From the NCBI GenBank assembly GCA_023405565.1, contig JAEXXW010000325.1, positions 1-10,624 on the forward strand: 10,624 nt of DNA. Reading direction: 5' to 3'. Numbering within the stretch: the stretch's first letter is position 1; every line of letters begins with the position of its first letter. Origin of the DNA: Pseudomonadota bacterium (GTDB lineage: Bacteria > Pseudomonadota > Alphaproteobacteria > Rhizobiales > Xanthobacteraceae). The notes under the pieces are model-generated. The model was not told the origin of the DNA. It ran no database searches and saw only the letters and a list, made by a program, of their open reading frames with translations. Shown piece after piece: positions 1 to 6,822 of the stretch. Position numbers and translations under genes: made by a program.

Positions 1-2141
1 GCGTAATCCTGGAACGAGCCCGTCAGCAACTGGCCGTCGTCGTCGTAGATCGCGTTCTCCATCAGCGCCTGGCCGATGCCCTGGATTACGCCGCCATGCA
101 CCTGGCCCTCGACCAGCAGCGGATTGATAACGGTGCCGAAGTCGTTGACCGACGAATATTTCACGATTTCCGTCGTGCCCGTTTCGGGATCGATCTCCAC
201 TTCGCAGATATGACAGCCGTTCGGAAAGGCCGATGGCACGCCATCGGATGTGTGGCTGACATCGAGCGTCTGCGGCACGTCGTCCGGTAGTTTCAGGCCG
301 GAACGAAGCGTTTCCGCCAGCTCCATGATGCCGATCGACCGGTCGGTGCCGGTAATCGTGAAGCGGCCATTGGCAAACTCGATATCGCCGGGCGATGCTT
401 CAAGGACGTGCGAGGCAATCGCCTTGCCATTGTCGATCACCTTGGCCGAGGCTTCGACAATCGCGGCACCGCTCGCGGTCACCGAACGTGAACCGCCGGT
501 GCCGCCGCCCGCGATCAGTTGATCGCTGTCGCCTTGCAGTAGGCGGATGCGCTCGAACGGGATACCCAGCGTGCGCGACAGCACTTGCGCGAACGGGGCG
601 GCATGACCCTGTCCGTAATCGAGGGTGCCGGTGATGATCGTCACATCGCCATTGGCCTCGAAGCGGATGCCGCCCATTTCCTTGCCGGGAGGGGCCGTGA
701 CTTCAAGGAACGAGCCGATACCGAGCCCGCGCAGCTTGCCCCGCGCGGCGCTTTCGCGCTTGCGAGCCTCGTAGCCGGCGACATCGGCAATCTTCTGTGT
801 CTGTTCGAACAAAGCGGGGAAGTCACCGCTGTCATAGACCATGCCGGACGACGCCGCGTAAGGAATCTGGGTCGGCGCGATGTGATTGCGGCGGCGCAGT
901 TCGAGACGATCGATGCCCATTTCGGCGGCGGCCGTGTCGATGAGCCGCTCCATGTAATAATTACCTTCGGGGCGGCCGGCGCCGCGATAGGCCGTGACCT
1001 GCGTCGTATTGGTGAAGATGCATTTGGCCGACACCTCGAGCAGAGGCGTGCGATAGACGCTGACGATGTTCTTGACGATGTTGAGTGTCGCGGGCACCGG
1101 CGCAACGGTCGCGAGAAAGGCGCCCATATTGCCAAGGCTCGCAGCCCGGATGGCAAGAAAGTGCCCATCCTTGTCCAGCGCCAGTTCAACGTCGATTTCA
1201 TGGTCGCGGCCATGCGCGTCGGACACGAATGAACCCGAGCGGTCATCGGTCCATTTCACCGGCCGGCCGAGTTGGCGGGCCGCATGCATGATGCAGACAT
1301 ATTCGGGATAGACCTGTGCCTTCATGCCGAACGAGCCGCCGACATTGCCGGTCAGCACGCGCACCTTGTCCGGTTTCGCGCCCAGGATGTCGGCAAGCTG
1401 GCCTCGCATGCCGAACACACCCTGACTCTGCGAATGCAGGGTCCAGTGCTCATGAGCGGCATCGTATTCGCCGATCGCCGCGCGCGGTTCCATCGGCGCC
1501 ACCACAAGGCGCGTATTGCGCAAGGACAGCCTGGTCACATGCGCGGCTTGCGCGAAAGCTTCGGCCACCTTGTCGCTGTCGCCATAGTGATAATCGAGCG
1601 CGACATTGCCCGGCACGTCGTCGAACAATTGCGGCGCGTCCGGCTGGGTGGCGGCACTGGCCAGCGTGACTGCGGGAAGGGGATCGATATCCAGCGTCAC
1701 TGCTTCGGCGGCGTCACGCGCCTGGCTGGCCGTTTCCGCGACGACGAAGGCCACCGGATCGCCGACGAACCGCACCTTCCGGTCCGCCAGCGCATGACGC
1801 GCCGGAACCTTCATCGCCGAGCCATCGCGGTTCTTGAACGGCGTGAGGCATTTCAACCGGCCATAGTCGGCAAGATCGGCCGCCGTATAGACCCCGAGCA
1901 CGCCCGGCATGGCGCTGGCCGCCCCGGTATCGATGCCGTTCATGATGCCATGCGCATGGGGCGAGCGCACGATCACCGCATAAACTTGTCCGGTGAGGTT
2001 AATGTCATCGGTGTACCGGCCGCGCCCCTGGACAAGCGTCGGATCCTCGGTCCGCAGGACGGGCTGGCCTACGCCGAACTTGGCCAGGGACCAATCCTGC
2101 TCGAGATTCGTCGATTGCGGGGCTTTTTCGCGAATGTTCAT
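1..2141 (-). CDS. Xanthine dehydrogenase family molybdopterin-binding large subunit, CoxL-like (partial, C-terminus off the left edge)
   Basis: Reading the minus strand from the ATG at 2141 gives 713 open codons that reach the window edge with no stop. The protein is a molybdenum hydroxylase large subunit. Such proteins bind Mo-molybdopterin cytosine dinucleotide and oxidise a substrate using water, passing electrons to 2Fe-2S and FAD partner subunits. Visible landmarks are a hammerhead domain at about 25-135, the QGVFG segment with Gln240, the active-site loop AYRGAGR at 384-390, the pterin-binding GGGTGGSRS at 545-553, and DFGTVINP beginning at Asp667. Gln240 and the loop fall at nearly the same numbers as in CO dehydrogenase CoxL. 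However, AYRGAGR replaces the AYRCSFR of true (form I) CO dehydrogenase, so the substrate is unknown and CO is not supported. Relatives are about 760-800 residues, so some 50-90 residues are missing, including the expected catalytic Glu. No good ribosome binding site precedes the start. Partner genes are not upstream, where divergent ppx lies, so they may follow off the edge. Confidence 0.93.
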   Translation of the reverse strand, partial: MNIREKAPQSTNLEQDWSLAKFGVGQPVLRTEDPTLVQGRGRYTDDINLTGQVYAVIVRSPHAHGIMNGIDTGAASAMPGVLGVYTAADLADYGRLKCLTPFKNRDGSAMKVPARHALADRKVRFVGDPVAFVVAETASQARDAAEAVTLDIDPLPAVTLASAATQPDAPQLFDDVPGNVALDYHYGDSDKVAEAFAQAAHVTRLSLRNTRLVVAPMEPRAAIGEYDAAHEHWTLHSQSQGVFGMRGQLADILGAKPDKVRVLTGNVGGSFGMKAQVYPEYVCIMHAARQLGRPVKWTDDRSGSFVSDAHGRDHEIDVELALDKDGHFLAIRAASLGNMGAFLATVAPVPATLNIVKNIVSVYRTPLLEVSAKCIFTNTTQVTAYRGAGRPEGNYYMERLIDTAAAEMGIDRLELRRRNHIAPTQIPYAASSGMVYDSGDFPALFEQTQKIADVAGYEARKRESAARGKLRGLGIGSFLEVTAPPGKEMGGIRFEANGDVTIITGTLDYGQGHAAPFAQVLSRTLGIPFERIRLLQGDSDQLIAGGGTGGSRSVTASGAAIVEASAKVIDNGKAIASHVLEASPGDIEFANGRFTITGTDRSIGIMELAETLRSGLKLPDDVPQTLDVSHTSDGVPSAFPNGCHICEVEIDPETGTTEIVKYSSVNDFGTVINPLLVEGQVHGGVIQGIGQALMENAIYDDDGQLLTGSFQDY

Positions 2142-2362
2142 ACGGCCATCGATGGCGGGAGGGAATGACAGGAGGTTCCGCAGGAGATAACGATCCGGCC
2201 TCCGGCCCACAAGAATGGCCGCCAGCATGCCTGTTTCCCGTCGGTTGCAAGGCCAGCGTCCTCTCTCTACACTTTGCCTGAACTTTGAACAGAAAACCGC
2301 CGGAGCGCCTCGAAACGCTTTCTGTGGGCGAACCTTGGGCAACGCGCGGTAGGACGAGCTTG
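2142..2362. other. Divergent intergenic region between the CoxL-like gene and ppx
   Basis: These 221 bases should carry both promoters for the divergent pair. I see no clear -35/-10 pair on either strand. A strong purine-rich AGGAGG occurs at 2170-2175 on the plus strand, but no start codon or reading frame follows it at a usable distance. A GC-rich ggcctccggcc palindrome lies near 2197-2207. If ppx instead used a TTG at 2285 this gap would shrink, but that start has no ribosome binding site. Confidence 0.4.
2351..2354 (+). promoter_or_regulatory. Shine-Dalgarno site that decides the ppx start
   Basis: AGGA lies 8 bases before the ATG at 2363. The longer in-frame option, TTG at 2285, has no comparable purine-rich site, so the ATG is preferred. 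Confidence 0.6.
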
Positions 2363-3511
2363 ATGAACGACGAGGTGCGGGCGACCGGCCTCGATCCCGC
2401 GCGTGACCAAGCGCTGGTCGATCCTGCGCAAAGGTTCGGCTATGGCGGGGATCGAGGCTCGTTCCAGGAACAGGTGCAGCGTGACGGCCGCGCGGATTTT
2501 TCCGCGGTCGGTGTTGACCTGTGCGGCCCGACATATGCGGCGCTCGATCTGGGAACCAACAATTGCCGCCTGCTGATCGCCCGGGCGACGCATGACGGCT
2601 TTCGGGTCGTCGATGCCTTTTCACGGATCATCCGGCTGGGTGAGGGCATCACCGCCTCGGGCCGGCTCGGCGAGCCCGCCATTGCCCGTGCCATCGAGGT
2701 GCTGTCGATCTGCCGGGACAAGATGCGTAATCGCGGTGTCACGCGCACGCGGCTGATCGCAACCGAAGCCTGCCGCCTTGCTGCAAACGGCGTCGATTTC
2801 CTCGACCGTGTCCGCCAGGATGTCGGCATCACGCTTGAGATCGTCGATCGTGAAACCGAGGCGATGCTCGCGGCGATCGGCTGCACGCCCCTGGTCGATC
2901 CGGATTCGGATGGCGCCATCCTGTTCGATATCGGCGGCGGTTCCTCCGAGATCGCCAAGCTGGGACGACCGCAATCTTGCCATTCCGGGCCACCCCAGCC
3001 GGATATGCGCGGGTGGGTCTCGCTGCCTGTCGGTGTGGTGACGCTGGCCGAGCGCCATGGCGGTGTCGTTGTCACGCGTGAGATTTTCGAAGCGATGGTC
3101 GACGAGGTCGCGGCCCATATGTCCGATTTTGCGCGCGAGCACGCGTCCGGTCACTCCTGCGAGATGCATCTGCTCGGCACGTCGGGAACCGTCACGACGA
3201 TCGCCGGTGTGCATCTTGGATTGCGCCGTTACGATCGACGCCGGGTGGATGGTTGCTGGATGATGGATGACGAGGTCAGCGATGTGATGAGGCGGCTGCT
3301 GGCCATGTCCTATGACGAGCGTGTCGACAATGCCTGTATCGGCGCGGAGCGGGCGGATCTTGTGCTCGCAGGCTGTGCCATCCTTGAAGCGATCCGCCGT
3401 GCTTTCCCGAGCGCACGCCTGCGCGTCGCCGATCGCGGTCTGCGCGAGGGCATGCTGGTGCAGATGATGCGCGCGGATCGGATCTGGCGTGAGGCGAGTG
3501 CTGTTTCGTGA
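2363..3511 (+). CDS. ppx: Ppx/GppA family phosphatase (exopolyphosphatase)
   Basis: This predicted 382-residue cytoplasmic enzyme belongs to the sugar-kinase/actin-like (ASKHA) superfamily. Family members release terminal phosphate from inorganic polyphosphate, and some hydrolyse pppGpp to ppGpp. Visible motifs are phosphate-1 [12 protein letters not shown] at 58-69, the catalytic Glu135 in IATEACR, phosphate-2 FDIGGGSSE at 188-196, the adenosine-type loop [13 protein letters not shown] at 270-282, and [11 protein letters not shown] near 327-337. The length matches the short alphaproteobacterial form, which lacks the C-terminal HD-like domain of E. coli Ppx and GppA. About 57 residues precede the first conserved strand and look poorly conserved. 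The stop overlaps the rlmE start in a GTGA quartet, so the two genes are very probably one transcription unit. The choice between polyphosphate and pppGpp as main substrate cannot be made from the sequence. Confidence 0.9.
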   Translation: MNDEVRATGLDPARDQALVDPAQRFGYGGDRGSFQEQVQRDGRADFSAVGVDLCGPTYAALDLGTNNCRLLIARATHDGFRVVDAFSRIIRLGEGITASGRLGEPAIARAIEVLSICRDKMRNRGVTRTRLIATEACRLAANGVDFLDRVRQDVGITLEIVDRETEAMLAAIGCTPLVDPDSDGAILFDIGGGSSEIAKLGRPQSCHSGPPQPDMRGWVSLPVGVVTLAERHGGVVVTREIFEAMVDEVAAHMSDFAREHASGHSCEMHLLGTSGTVTTIAGVHLGLRRYDRRRVDGCWMMDDEVSDVMRRLLAMSYDERVDNACIGAERADLVLAGCAILEAIRRAFPSARLRVADRGLREGMLVQMMRADRIWREASAVS

Positions 3512-4200
3512 AGGGTGCGCGCAGTAGCGGGGGTGAGCGTGAACTGAAGACGCGCGTGAAGACCGGCAAGAACCGGACCCTCTCGTCGAAACTCTGGCTC
3601 GAACGTCAACTCAACGATCCTTTCGTCGCGCGTGCCAAACGCGAGGGCTATCGTTCGCGCGCGGTCTACAAGCTCATGGAAATCGATGACAAGTATCGCT
3701 TTCTGAAACCGGGTGCGCGTGTCGTCGATCTCGGTGCTGCGCCCGGTGGCTGGAGTCAGATCGCAGCCAAGCGCGTTGGCGCCGCAGAAGGAAAGGGGCA
3801 TGTCGTCGCGATCGATATTCTCGACATGGATGCGATCCCCGGTGTCGATCATCTCAACCTCGATTTCCTCGACCCCAAGGCGCCGGACATTCTGAAAGAA
3901 CGGATGGGCGGCAACGCCGATGTCGTGCTGTCCGACATGGCGGCGAATGCGACCGGCCATCGTAAAACCGATCATCTGAAGATCATGGCGCTGGTCGAAG
4001 CAGCAGCCGAATTCGCGACCGAGATATTGAATCCGGGCGGCGTTTTTCTTGCCAAGGTGTTGCAGGGCGGCACTGAGGGAGAGCTTTTAACGCTTCTGAA
4101 ACGCAGCTTTTCGAGCGTCAAGCACATCAAACCGGCGGCCAGCCGGGCCGATTCTGCCGAATTATATGTGTTTGCGAGCGGTTTCCGCGGGCGGAATTGA
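3508..4200 (+). CDS. rlmE: 23S rRNA (uridine2552-2'-O)-methyltransferase RlmE (FtsJ/RrmJ)
   Basis: This 230-residue cytoplasmic enzyme transfers a methyl group from S-adenosylmethionine to the 2'-OH of U2552 in the A loop of 23S rRNA, late in 50S assembly. The S-adenosylmethionine motif [13 protein letters not shown] is at 72-84. The K-D-K-E catalytic tetrad is complete as Lys55, Asp143 (in SDMAAN), Lys183 (in AKVLQGG) and Glu218. These match K38, D124, K164 and E199 of E. coli RrmJ with a nearly constant offset. The start is GTG at 3508, overlapping the ppx stop by 4 bases, which suggests translational coupling. The N-terminal ~18 residues (charged, Gly/Ser/Arg-rich) exceed the E. coli protein and are usual for alphaproteobacterial homologues. 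No strong terminator follows directly; a small hairpin at 4252-4265 could serve. Confidence 0.96.
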   Translation: MKGARSSGGERELKTRVKTGKNRTLSSKLWLERQLNDPFVARAKREGYRSRAVYKLMEIDDKYRFLKPGARVVDLGAAPGGWSQIAAKRVGAAEGKGHVVAIDILDMDAIPGVDHLNLDFLDPKAPDILKERMGGNADVVLSDMAANATGHRKTDHLKIMALVEAAAEFATEILNPGGVFLAKVLQGGTEGELLTLLKRSFSSVKHIKPAASRADSAELYVFASGFRGRN

Positions 4201-4231
4201 CGTCTGGCAGCCTCATTTGAGCCCGTTTTTA

Positions 4232-4237
4232 TTGACT
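4232..4237 (+). promoter_or_regulatory. Possible -35 element upstream of the HU gene
   Basis: TTGACT lies in an AT-rich patch (4227-4240) that stands out from the GC-rich surroundings, after the rlmE stop. A TATGAA at 4246-4251 is too close (8 bases) to be its -10 partner, and the expected 17-base spacing gives no good -10. The call rests only on composition and position. Confidence 0.25.
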
Positions 4238-4251
4238 TTTCCGTGTATGAA

Positions 4252-4265
4252 GGCCTTTGGAGGCC
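4252..4265 (+). terminator. Small GC hairpin downstream of rlmE (weak terminator candidate)
   Basis: GGCCT (4252-4256) pairs perfectly with AGGCC (4261-4265) around a TTGG loop, and a T-rich stretch (cattttaccgatattttt) follows. The 5-bp stem is short. It also sits between a possible promoter and the HU start, so it could equally be a leader structure of the HU mRNA. Confidence 0.3.
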
Positions 4266-4361
4266 CATTTTACCGATATTTTTGAGCTTTTCGGCTTGCC
4301 GGCGCTTCGCATCGGGCTCCGAATCTCTTATTTCGGGGCCGTGCGCACACCCGCGCAGTTT

Positions 4362-4367
4362 AGAGGG
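4362..4367 (+). promoter_or_regulatory. Shine-Dalgarno site that decides the HU start
   Basis: AGAGGG lies 9 bases before the ATG at 4377. The frame is also open upstream to 4257, but those 40 residues lack a ribosome binding site and do not resemble HU. Confidence 0.7.
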
Positions 4368-4376
4368 CATACTCCT

Positions 4377-4730
4377 ATGGCGGCAAAAGCAAAGACAAAG
4401 GCGGCTGCAAAGTCGACAGCGAAGAAGACGGCAGCTCCGAAGGCTGCGGCAGCGGGCAAGATCACGCTGAAGCAGATCGCAGCGGTCCTCGCTGAAGATC
4501 ATCAGCTGACCAAGAAGCAGGGCGAGGCGATGCTCAACGATTTCGTTGCACTCATCACCAAGCACCTGAAGAAGGGCGAACGCATTCGTCTCACCGGTCT
4601 CGGCATCCTGCAGGTGCGCAAGCGCGCTGCCCGCATGGGCCGCAATCCGGCCACCGGCGAAGCGATCAAGATCAAGGCGAGCAAGAAGATTGCCTTCCGC
4701 GCCGCCAAAGAACTCAAGGAAGCGGTCTGA
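4377..4730 (+). CDS. HU family DNA-binding protein with Lys/Ala-rich N-terminal tail
   Basis: This 117-residue nucleoid-associated protein is expected to act as a dimer that binds and bends DNA. Residues 28-116 form a complete HU domain. They begin with ITLKQIAAVLAE, and the beta-arm carries the HU signature around GRNPATGEAIKIKAS (88-102). Pro91 is the residue that intercalates into the minor groove in this family. The first 27 residues consist almost only of Lys, Ala, Thr, Ser and Pro, with KAKTK, AKSTAKK and PKAAAAGK, resembling histone H1-type tails; such tails are known in some alphaproteobacterial and actinobacterial HU proteins. The tail probably adds non-specific DNA contacts. The gene follows rlmE by 176 bases, so it likely has its own promoter. 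It converges on the MFS gene across a large hairpin. Confidence 0.93.
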   Translation: MAAKAKTKAAAKSTAKKTAAPKAAAAGKITLKQIAAVLAEDHQLTKKQGEAMLNDFVALITKHLKKGERIRLTGLGILQVRKRAARMGRNPATGEAIKIKASKKIAFRAAKELKEAV

Positions 4731-4750
4731 TCGCTTTCTGTGATCTAGCT

Positions 4751-4832
4751 CCGCTCGTTCTCGCGAAAGCGGGGGCCCAGAATTGACTGCATCAGGTGAA
4801 TTCTGGATTCCCGCTTTCGCGGGAATGAGCGG
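4751..4832. repeat. REP-like long inverted repeat between convergent genes, probable bidirectional terminator
   Basis: Two 34-base arms (4751-4784 and 4799-4832) are inverted copies matching at 29 of 34 positions, with a 14-base loop (4785-4798). Four of the five differences become G-U pairs in plus-strand RNA. Each arm contains its own small palindrome of the type CCCGC-TTTC-GCGGG. The core CCCGCGAAAGCGGGAATCC is a dispersed palindromic repeat often seen in Bradyrhizobium-like and other proteobacterial genomes, sometimes mis-translated as 'SFPRKRESR'. It lies 20 bases after the HU stop and 18 bases from the MFS stop, a position suited to ending both transcripts, although no long T tract follows. 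Confidence 0.85.
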
Positions 4833-4850
4833 GGATTAGGTATCCGTGCA

Positions 4851-6320
4851 TCACCCCACGCGTTGATCGGATGTTTCGCCAGCCGCAATCGGTTCGGCCT
4901 TAACAGCATTTGTCTCGGTCTTTTCGGGCAAACGGCCCGACATTTCAGCCCCCGCATCGGCGGGCAATTTCCAGAACAGCAACGCCGACGACGCCGATAT
5001 CGCCGCAACCACGAGGAAGGCGGGCGTAAAATCCGTCGGCGTGAGTTCGCTCGCACCGCGCCATTTCAGCGACAATTCCACCAGCAGGGCTCCGACTGCG
5101 ACGCCGGTTGAGATCGACAATTGCTGTCCGACGGAAGCCAGAGCAGTCGCGCGGCTCATGCGACGCGGATCGATATCGGCATAGGCGATGGTGTTGACGG
5201 CAGTGAATTCGAGCGCGCGGAAGAAGCCGCCGATCAGCAGAATAAGCGTCAGCATTGTCACCGGCATTCCGGGACGGAAGACCGCGCAGGCCGCAATGAA
5301 GATCGAAGAAATAACCGCGTTGACGATCATCACGCGCTTGAAACCGAAACGCGCGATGGTGCGCGAGGCGACGGTCTTCATGCCGATGGCGCCGACCGCG
5401 CCGGCGAAGGTCACGAGGCCGGATTGAAACGGTGTCATGCCGAAGCCGGTTTGCAGCATGAGCGGCAGCAGAAACGGCATGGCGCCGATCCCGAGCCGGA
5501 ACAGATAACCGCCGACCAGGCTGGCGTGAAAGGTCGGAATGCGCAGCAGCGAAAAGTCGAGGATGGGCGCGGGCACGCGCCAGGAATGAAAGACGTAAGC
5601 CGTCATGGCGACCGCGCCGACGCCGATCAGCGCAACGACGATCGGCCACGGCAGAATATCGAGCCCTGCAACGGAAAGGCCGAAAGCCAAACCCGCAACG
5701 CCGATACCGGCCAATATCATGCCCATCGCGTCGAACGGCTCCTGATGATCGGCGGGCACCGGATCGATGTAAAGCGTAACGAGAACGATCCCGATGAGGC
5801 CGATCGGCAAGTTGATGATGAAGATCCAGTGCCATGACGCGTAAGTCGTGATGAAGCCGCCGAGCGGCGGGCCGACGACGGGACCGATCAAGGCGGGGAT
5901 CGTGACCCAGGCCATGGCGCTGACGAGTTCGCGCTTTTCGATCGTGCGCACGAGAACGAGCCGGCCGACCGGTGTCATCATCGCGCCGCCGATGCCCTGG
6001 ATGATGCGGGCAACAACGAAGCCTTCCAGCGACGACGCCAAGGCGCAGCCGATCGAACCGACCATGAAGACAGCAATCGCTGCACGAAAGACGCTGCGGG
6101 CGCCGAAGCGGTCGGCGGTCCAGCCGCTGGCGGGAATGAAGACAGCGAGCGAAAGCAGATAGGAGGTGACGGCCAGTTTCAGCGCGAGCGGATTGGTGCC
6201 GATGTCGGCCGCGATCGCCGGCAGCGATGTCGCGATGACAGTCGAGTCGAGATTCTCCATGAACAGGGCGCAAGCCACGATCAATGGCACGAGGCGGTGA
6301 TGGTGCACGGAGTTTGTCAT
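4851..6320 (-). CDS. MFS transporter, DHA2 (EmrB/QacA-like, 14-TM) drug:proton antiporter family
   Basis: This 489-residue inner-membrane protein is predicted to export small hydrophobic or drug-like compounds using the proton gradient. It shows the DHA2 N-terminal motif LDSTVIATSLPAIA at 24-37, MFS motif A GWTADRFGAR at 66-75, and the antiporter motif C region ALIGPVVGPPLGGFI at 143-157. Hydrophobic segments across residues 10-450 fit about 14 helices, and a hydrophilic C-terminal tail covers about 453-489. The start at MTNSVHHHRLVPLIV fits the family. The ribosome binding site is weak (GGAAG about 15 bases upstream). No membrane-fusion (EmrA) partner is adjacent, so it may act alone, as MdtD-type members do. 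Divergent from the YqaE-like gene; the intervening region holds two perfect palindromes that might bind a repressor. The substrate cannot be inferred. Confidence 0.92.
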   Translation of the reverse strand: MTNSVHHHRLVPLIVACALFMENLDSTVIATSLPAIAADIGTNPLALKLAVTSYLLSLAVFIPASGWTADRFGARSVFRAAIAVFMVGSIGCALASSLEGFVVARIIQGIGGAMMTPVGRLVLVRTIEKRELVSAMAWVTIPALIGPVVGPPLGGFITTYASWHWIFIINLPIGLIGIVLVTLYIDPVPADHQEPFDAMGMILAGIGVAGLAFGLSVAGLDILPWPIVVALIGVGAVAMTAYVFHSWRVPAPILDFSLLRIPTFHASLVGGYLFRLGIGAMPFLLPLMLQTGFGMTPFQSGLVTFAGAVGAIGMKTVASRTIARFGFKRVMIVNAVISSIFIAACAVFRPGMPVTMLTLILLIGGFFRALEFTAVNTIAYADIDPRRMSRATALASVGQQLSISTGVAVGALLVELSLKWRGASELTPTDFTPAFLVVAAISASSALLFWKLPADAGAEMSGRLPEKTETNAVKAEPIAAGETSDQRVG

Positions 6321-6372
6321 CGTTGAGCGAGAGGTCTTCCGACATTTTCAGCCGCTGCGAAACCCCAACATC

Positions 6373-6400
6373 TTGCGCTGGAGGCTGACATTCCTACATC
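6373..6400 (+). promoter_or_regulatory. Possible sigma-70-type promoter for the YqaE-like gene
   Basis: TTGCGC (6373-6378) and TACATC (6395-6400) are separated by 16 bases. They lie upstream of the palindromes, which would place the transcription start near the first palindrome. Both hexamers are imperfect, so this is a guess. Confidence 0.25.
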
Positions 6401-6412
6401 GAATGGCTGCAA

Positions 6413-6432
6413 GATGCCGGATATCCGGCATC
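6413..6432. promoter_or_regulatory. Perfect 20-bp palindrome (candidate operator)
   Basis: GATGCCGGATATCCGGCATC is identical to its own reverse complement over all 20 bases. It lies in the 159-base divergent region between the MFS exporter and the YqaE-like gene, 48 bases before the latter's start. Position and perfect symmetry suit a dimeric repressor or activator. No regulator gene is present in the window. Confidence 0.5.
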
Positions 6433-6437
6433 GGGAA

Positions 6438-6452
6438 CATGTCCCGGACATG
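6438..6452. promoter_or_regulatory. Second perfect inverted repeat (7-1-7), candidate operator
   Basis: CATGTCC-C-GGACATG is a perfect inverted repeat around one central base. It starts 6 bases after the end of the 20-bp palindrome and ends 27 bases before the YqaE-like start. It differs in sequence from the first palindrome, so two different proteins or a composite structure are possible. Confidence 0.45.
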
Positions 6453-6479
6453 AGTTTGGGAACAAGGGAGAGACCCTGA

Positions 6480-6734
6480 ATGATCTACGTTCTCGCGTTT
6501 TTCCTGCCGCCGCTGGCGCTGCTGCTGAACGGCCAGATCTTTGCGGCGGTTTTCAATGCCGTGGTGTTCGTGCTGTTCCTGGTGCTGGGCCTTCTGTTCC
6601 TGTCGCCATGGTTGTGGGCGATTGCGCCGGCGCATGCGATCATTGCGATCTCCATGCGGCGTGAAGATCGCCGGCATCGCGAACTGGTCGGTGCGATCCA
6701 GAAACACGGCGCGCCTCCCGGCTGGCGGCCGTAA
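6480..6734 (+). CDS. Small membrane protein resembling YqaE/Pmp3 (UPF0057), with extra C-terminal tail
   Basis: The 84-residue product has two hydrophobic segments, at about 2-16 and 20-57. The start FFLPPLALLLNGQIFAAVFNAVV and the later WAIAPAHAIIAI recall the YqaE/Pmp3 family (LLPPLAV... and ...IHALWVI). Members of that family are proteolipids of about 50-60 residues linked to membrane potential and salt or cold stress in yeast and plants; their bacterial role is poorly defined. A charged tail at 59-84 (RREDRRHRE and following) is longer than in typical members. A good ribosome binding site, AAGGGAGAG at 6464-6472, lies 7 bases before the ATG. The gene is divergent from the MFS exporter and convergent with the caspase-like gene. 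The family assignment rests on pattern similarity only; an unrelated small two-helix protein is possible. Confidence 0.65.
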   Translation: MIYVLAFFLPPLALLLNGQIFAAVFNAVVFVLFLVLGLLFLSPWLWAIAPAHAIIAISMRREDRRHRELVGAIQKHGAPPGWRP

Positions 6735-6752
6735 ACGGCGCCATTGCTATTA

Positions 6753-6776
6753 CGCGCGCGGGTTCATCCGCGCGCG
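6753..6776. terminator. GC-rich hairpin between convergent genes, probable terminator
   Basis: CGCGCGCGG (6753-6761) pairs perfectly with CCGCGCGCG (6768-6776) around a 6-base loop, and ATTT follows on the plus strand. It lies 18 bases after the YqaE-like stop and 46 bases beyond the stop of the opposing caspase-like gene. The T tract is short, so efficiency is uncertain. Confidence 0.5.
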
Positions 6777-6822
6777 ATTTCCATCCTCACGATCGTCAGG
6801 CCGGTTCAGCGCGCGAGCGATA

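Noticed and set aside
585..2168. Long plus-strand reading frames at 585-1232 and 1272-2168 and a minus-strand frame at 641-1246
   Set aside because: They are antisense or out-of-frame to the CoxL-like gene, whose translation matches a known family along its whole length. They show no family resemblance and are typical of GC-rich shadow frames.
2170..2186. Strong AGGAGG followed by CAGGAG on the plus strand, looking like a ribosome binding site
   Set aside because: No start codon with an open frame lies at a usable distance. It is probably chance purine richness within the divergent promoter region.
2285..2362. Longer ppx start at TTG 2285
   Set aside because: It has no Shine-Dalgarno site, and the added 26 residues match nothing known. 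The ATG at 2363 has AGGA at 8 bases.
4257..4376. Longer HU start at 4257
   Set aside because: It would add 40 residues unlike HU, without a ribosome binding site. The ATG at 4377 has AGAGGG and begins the usual Lys/Ala tail.
4945..6345. Minus-strand 466-codon frame overlapping the MFS gene
   Set aside because: It is an out-of-frame shadow, very rich in Arg, Asp and His with no domain. The overlapping frame is a textbook 14-TM transporter.
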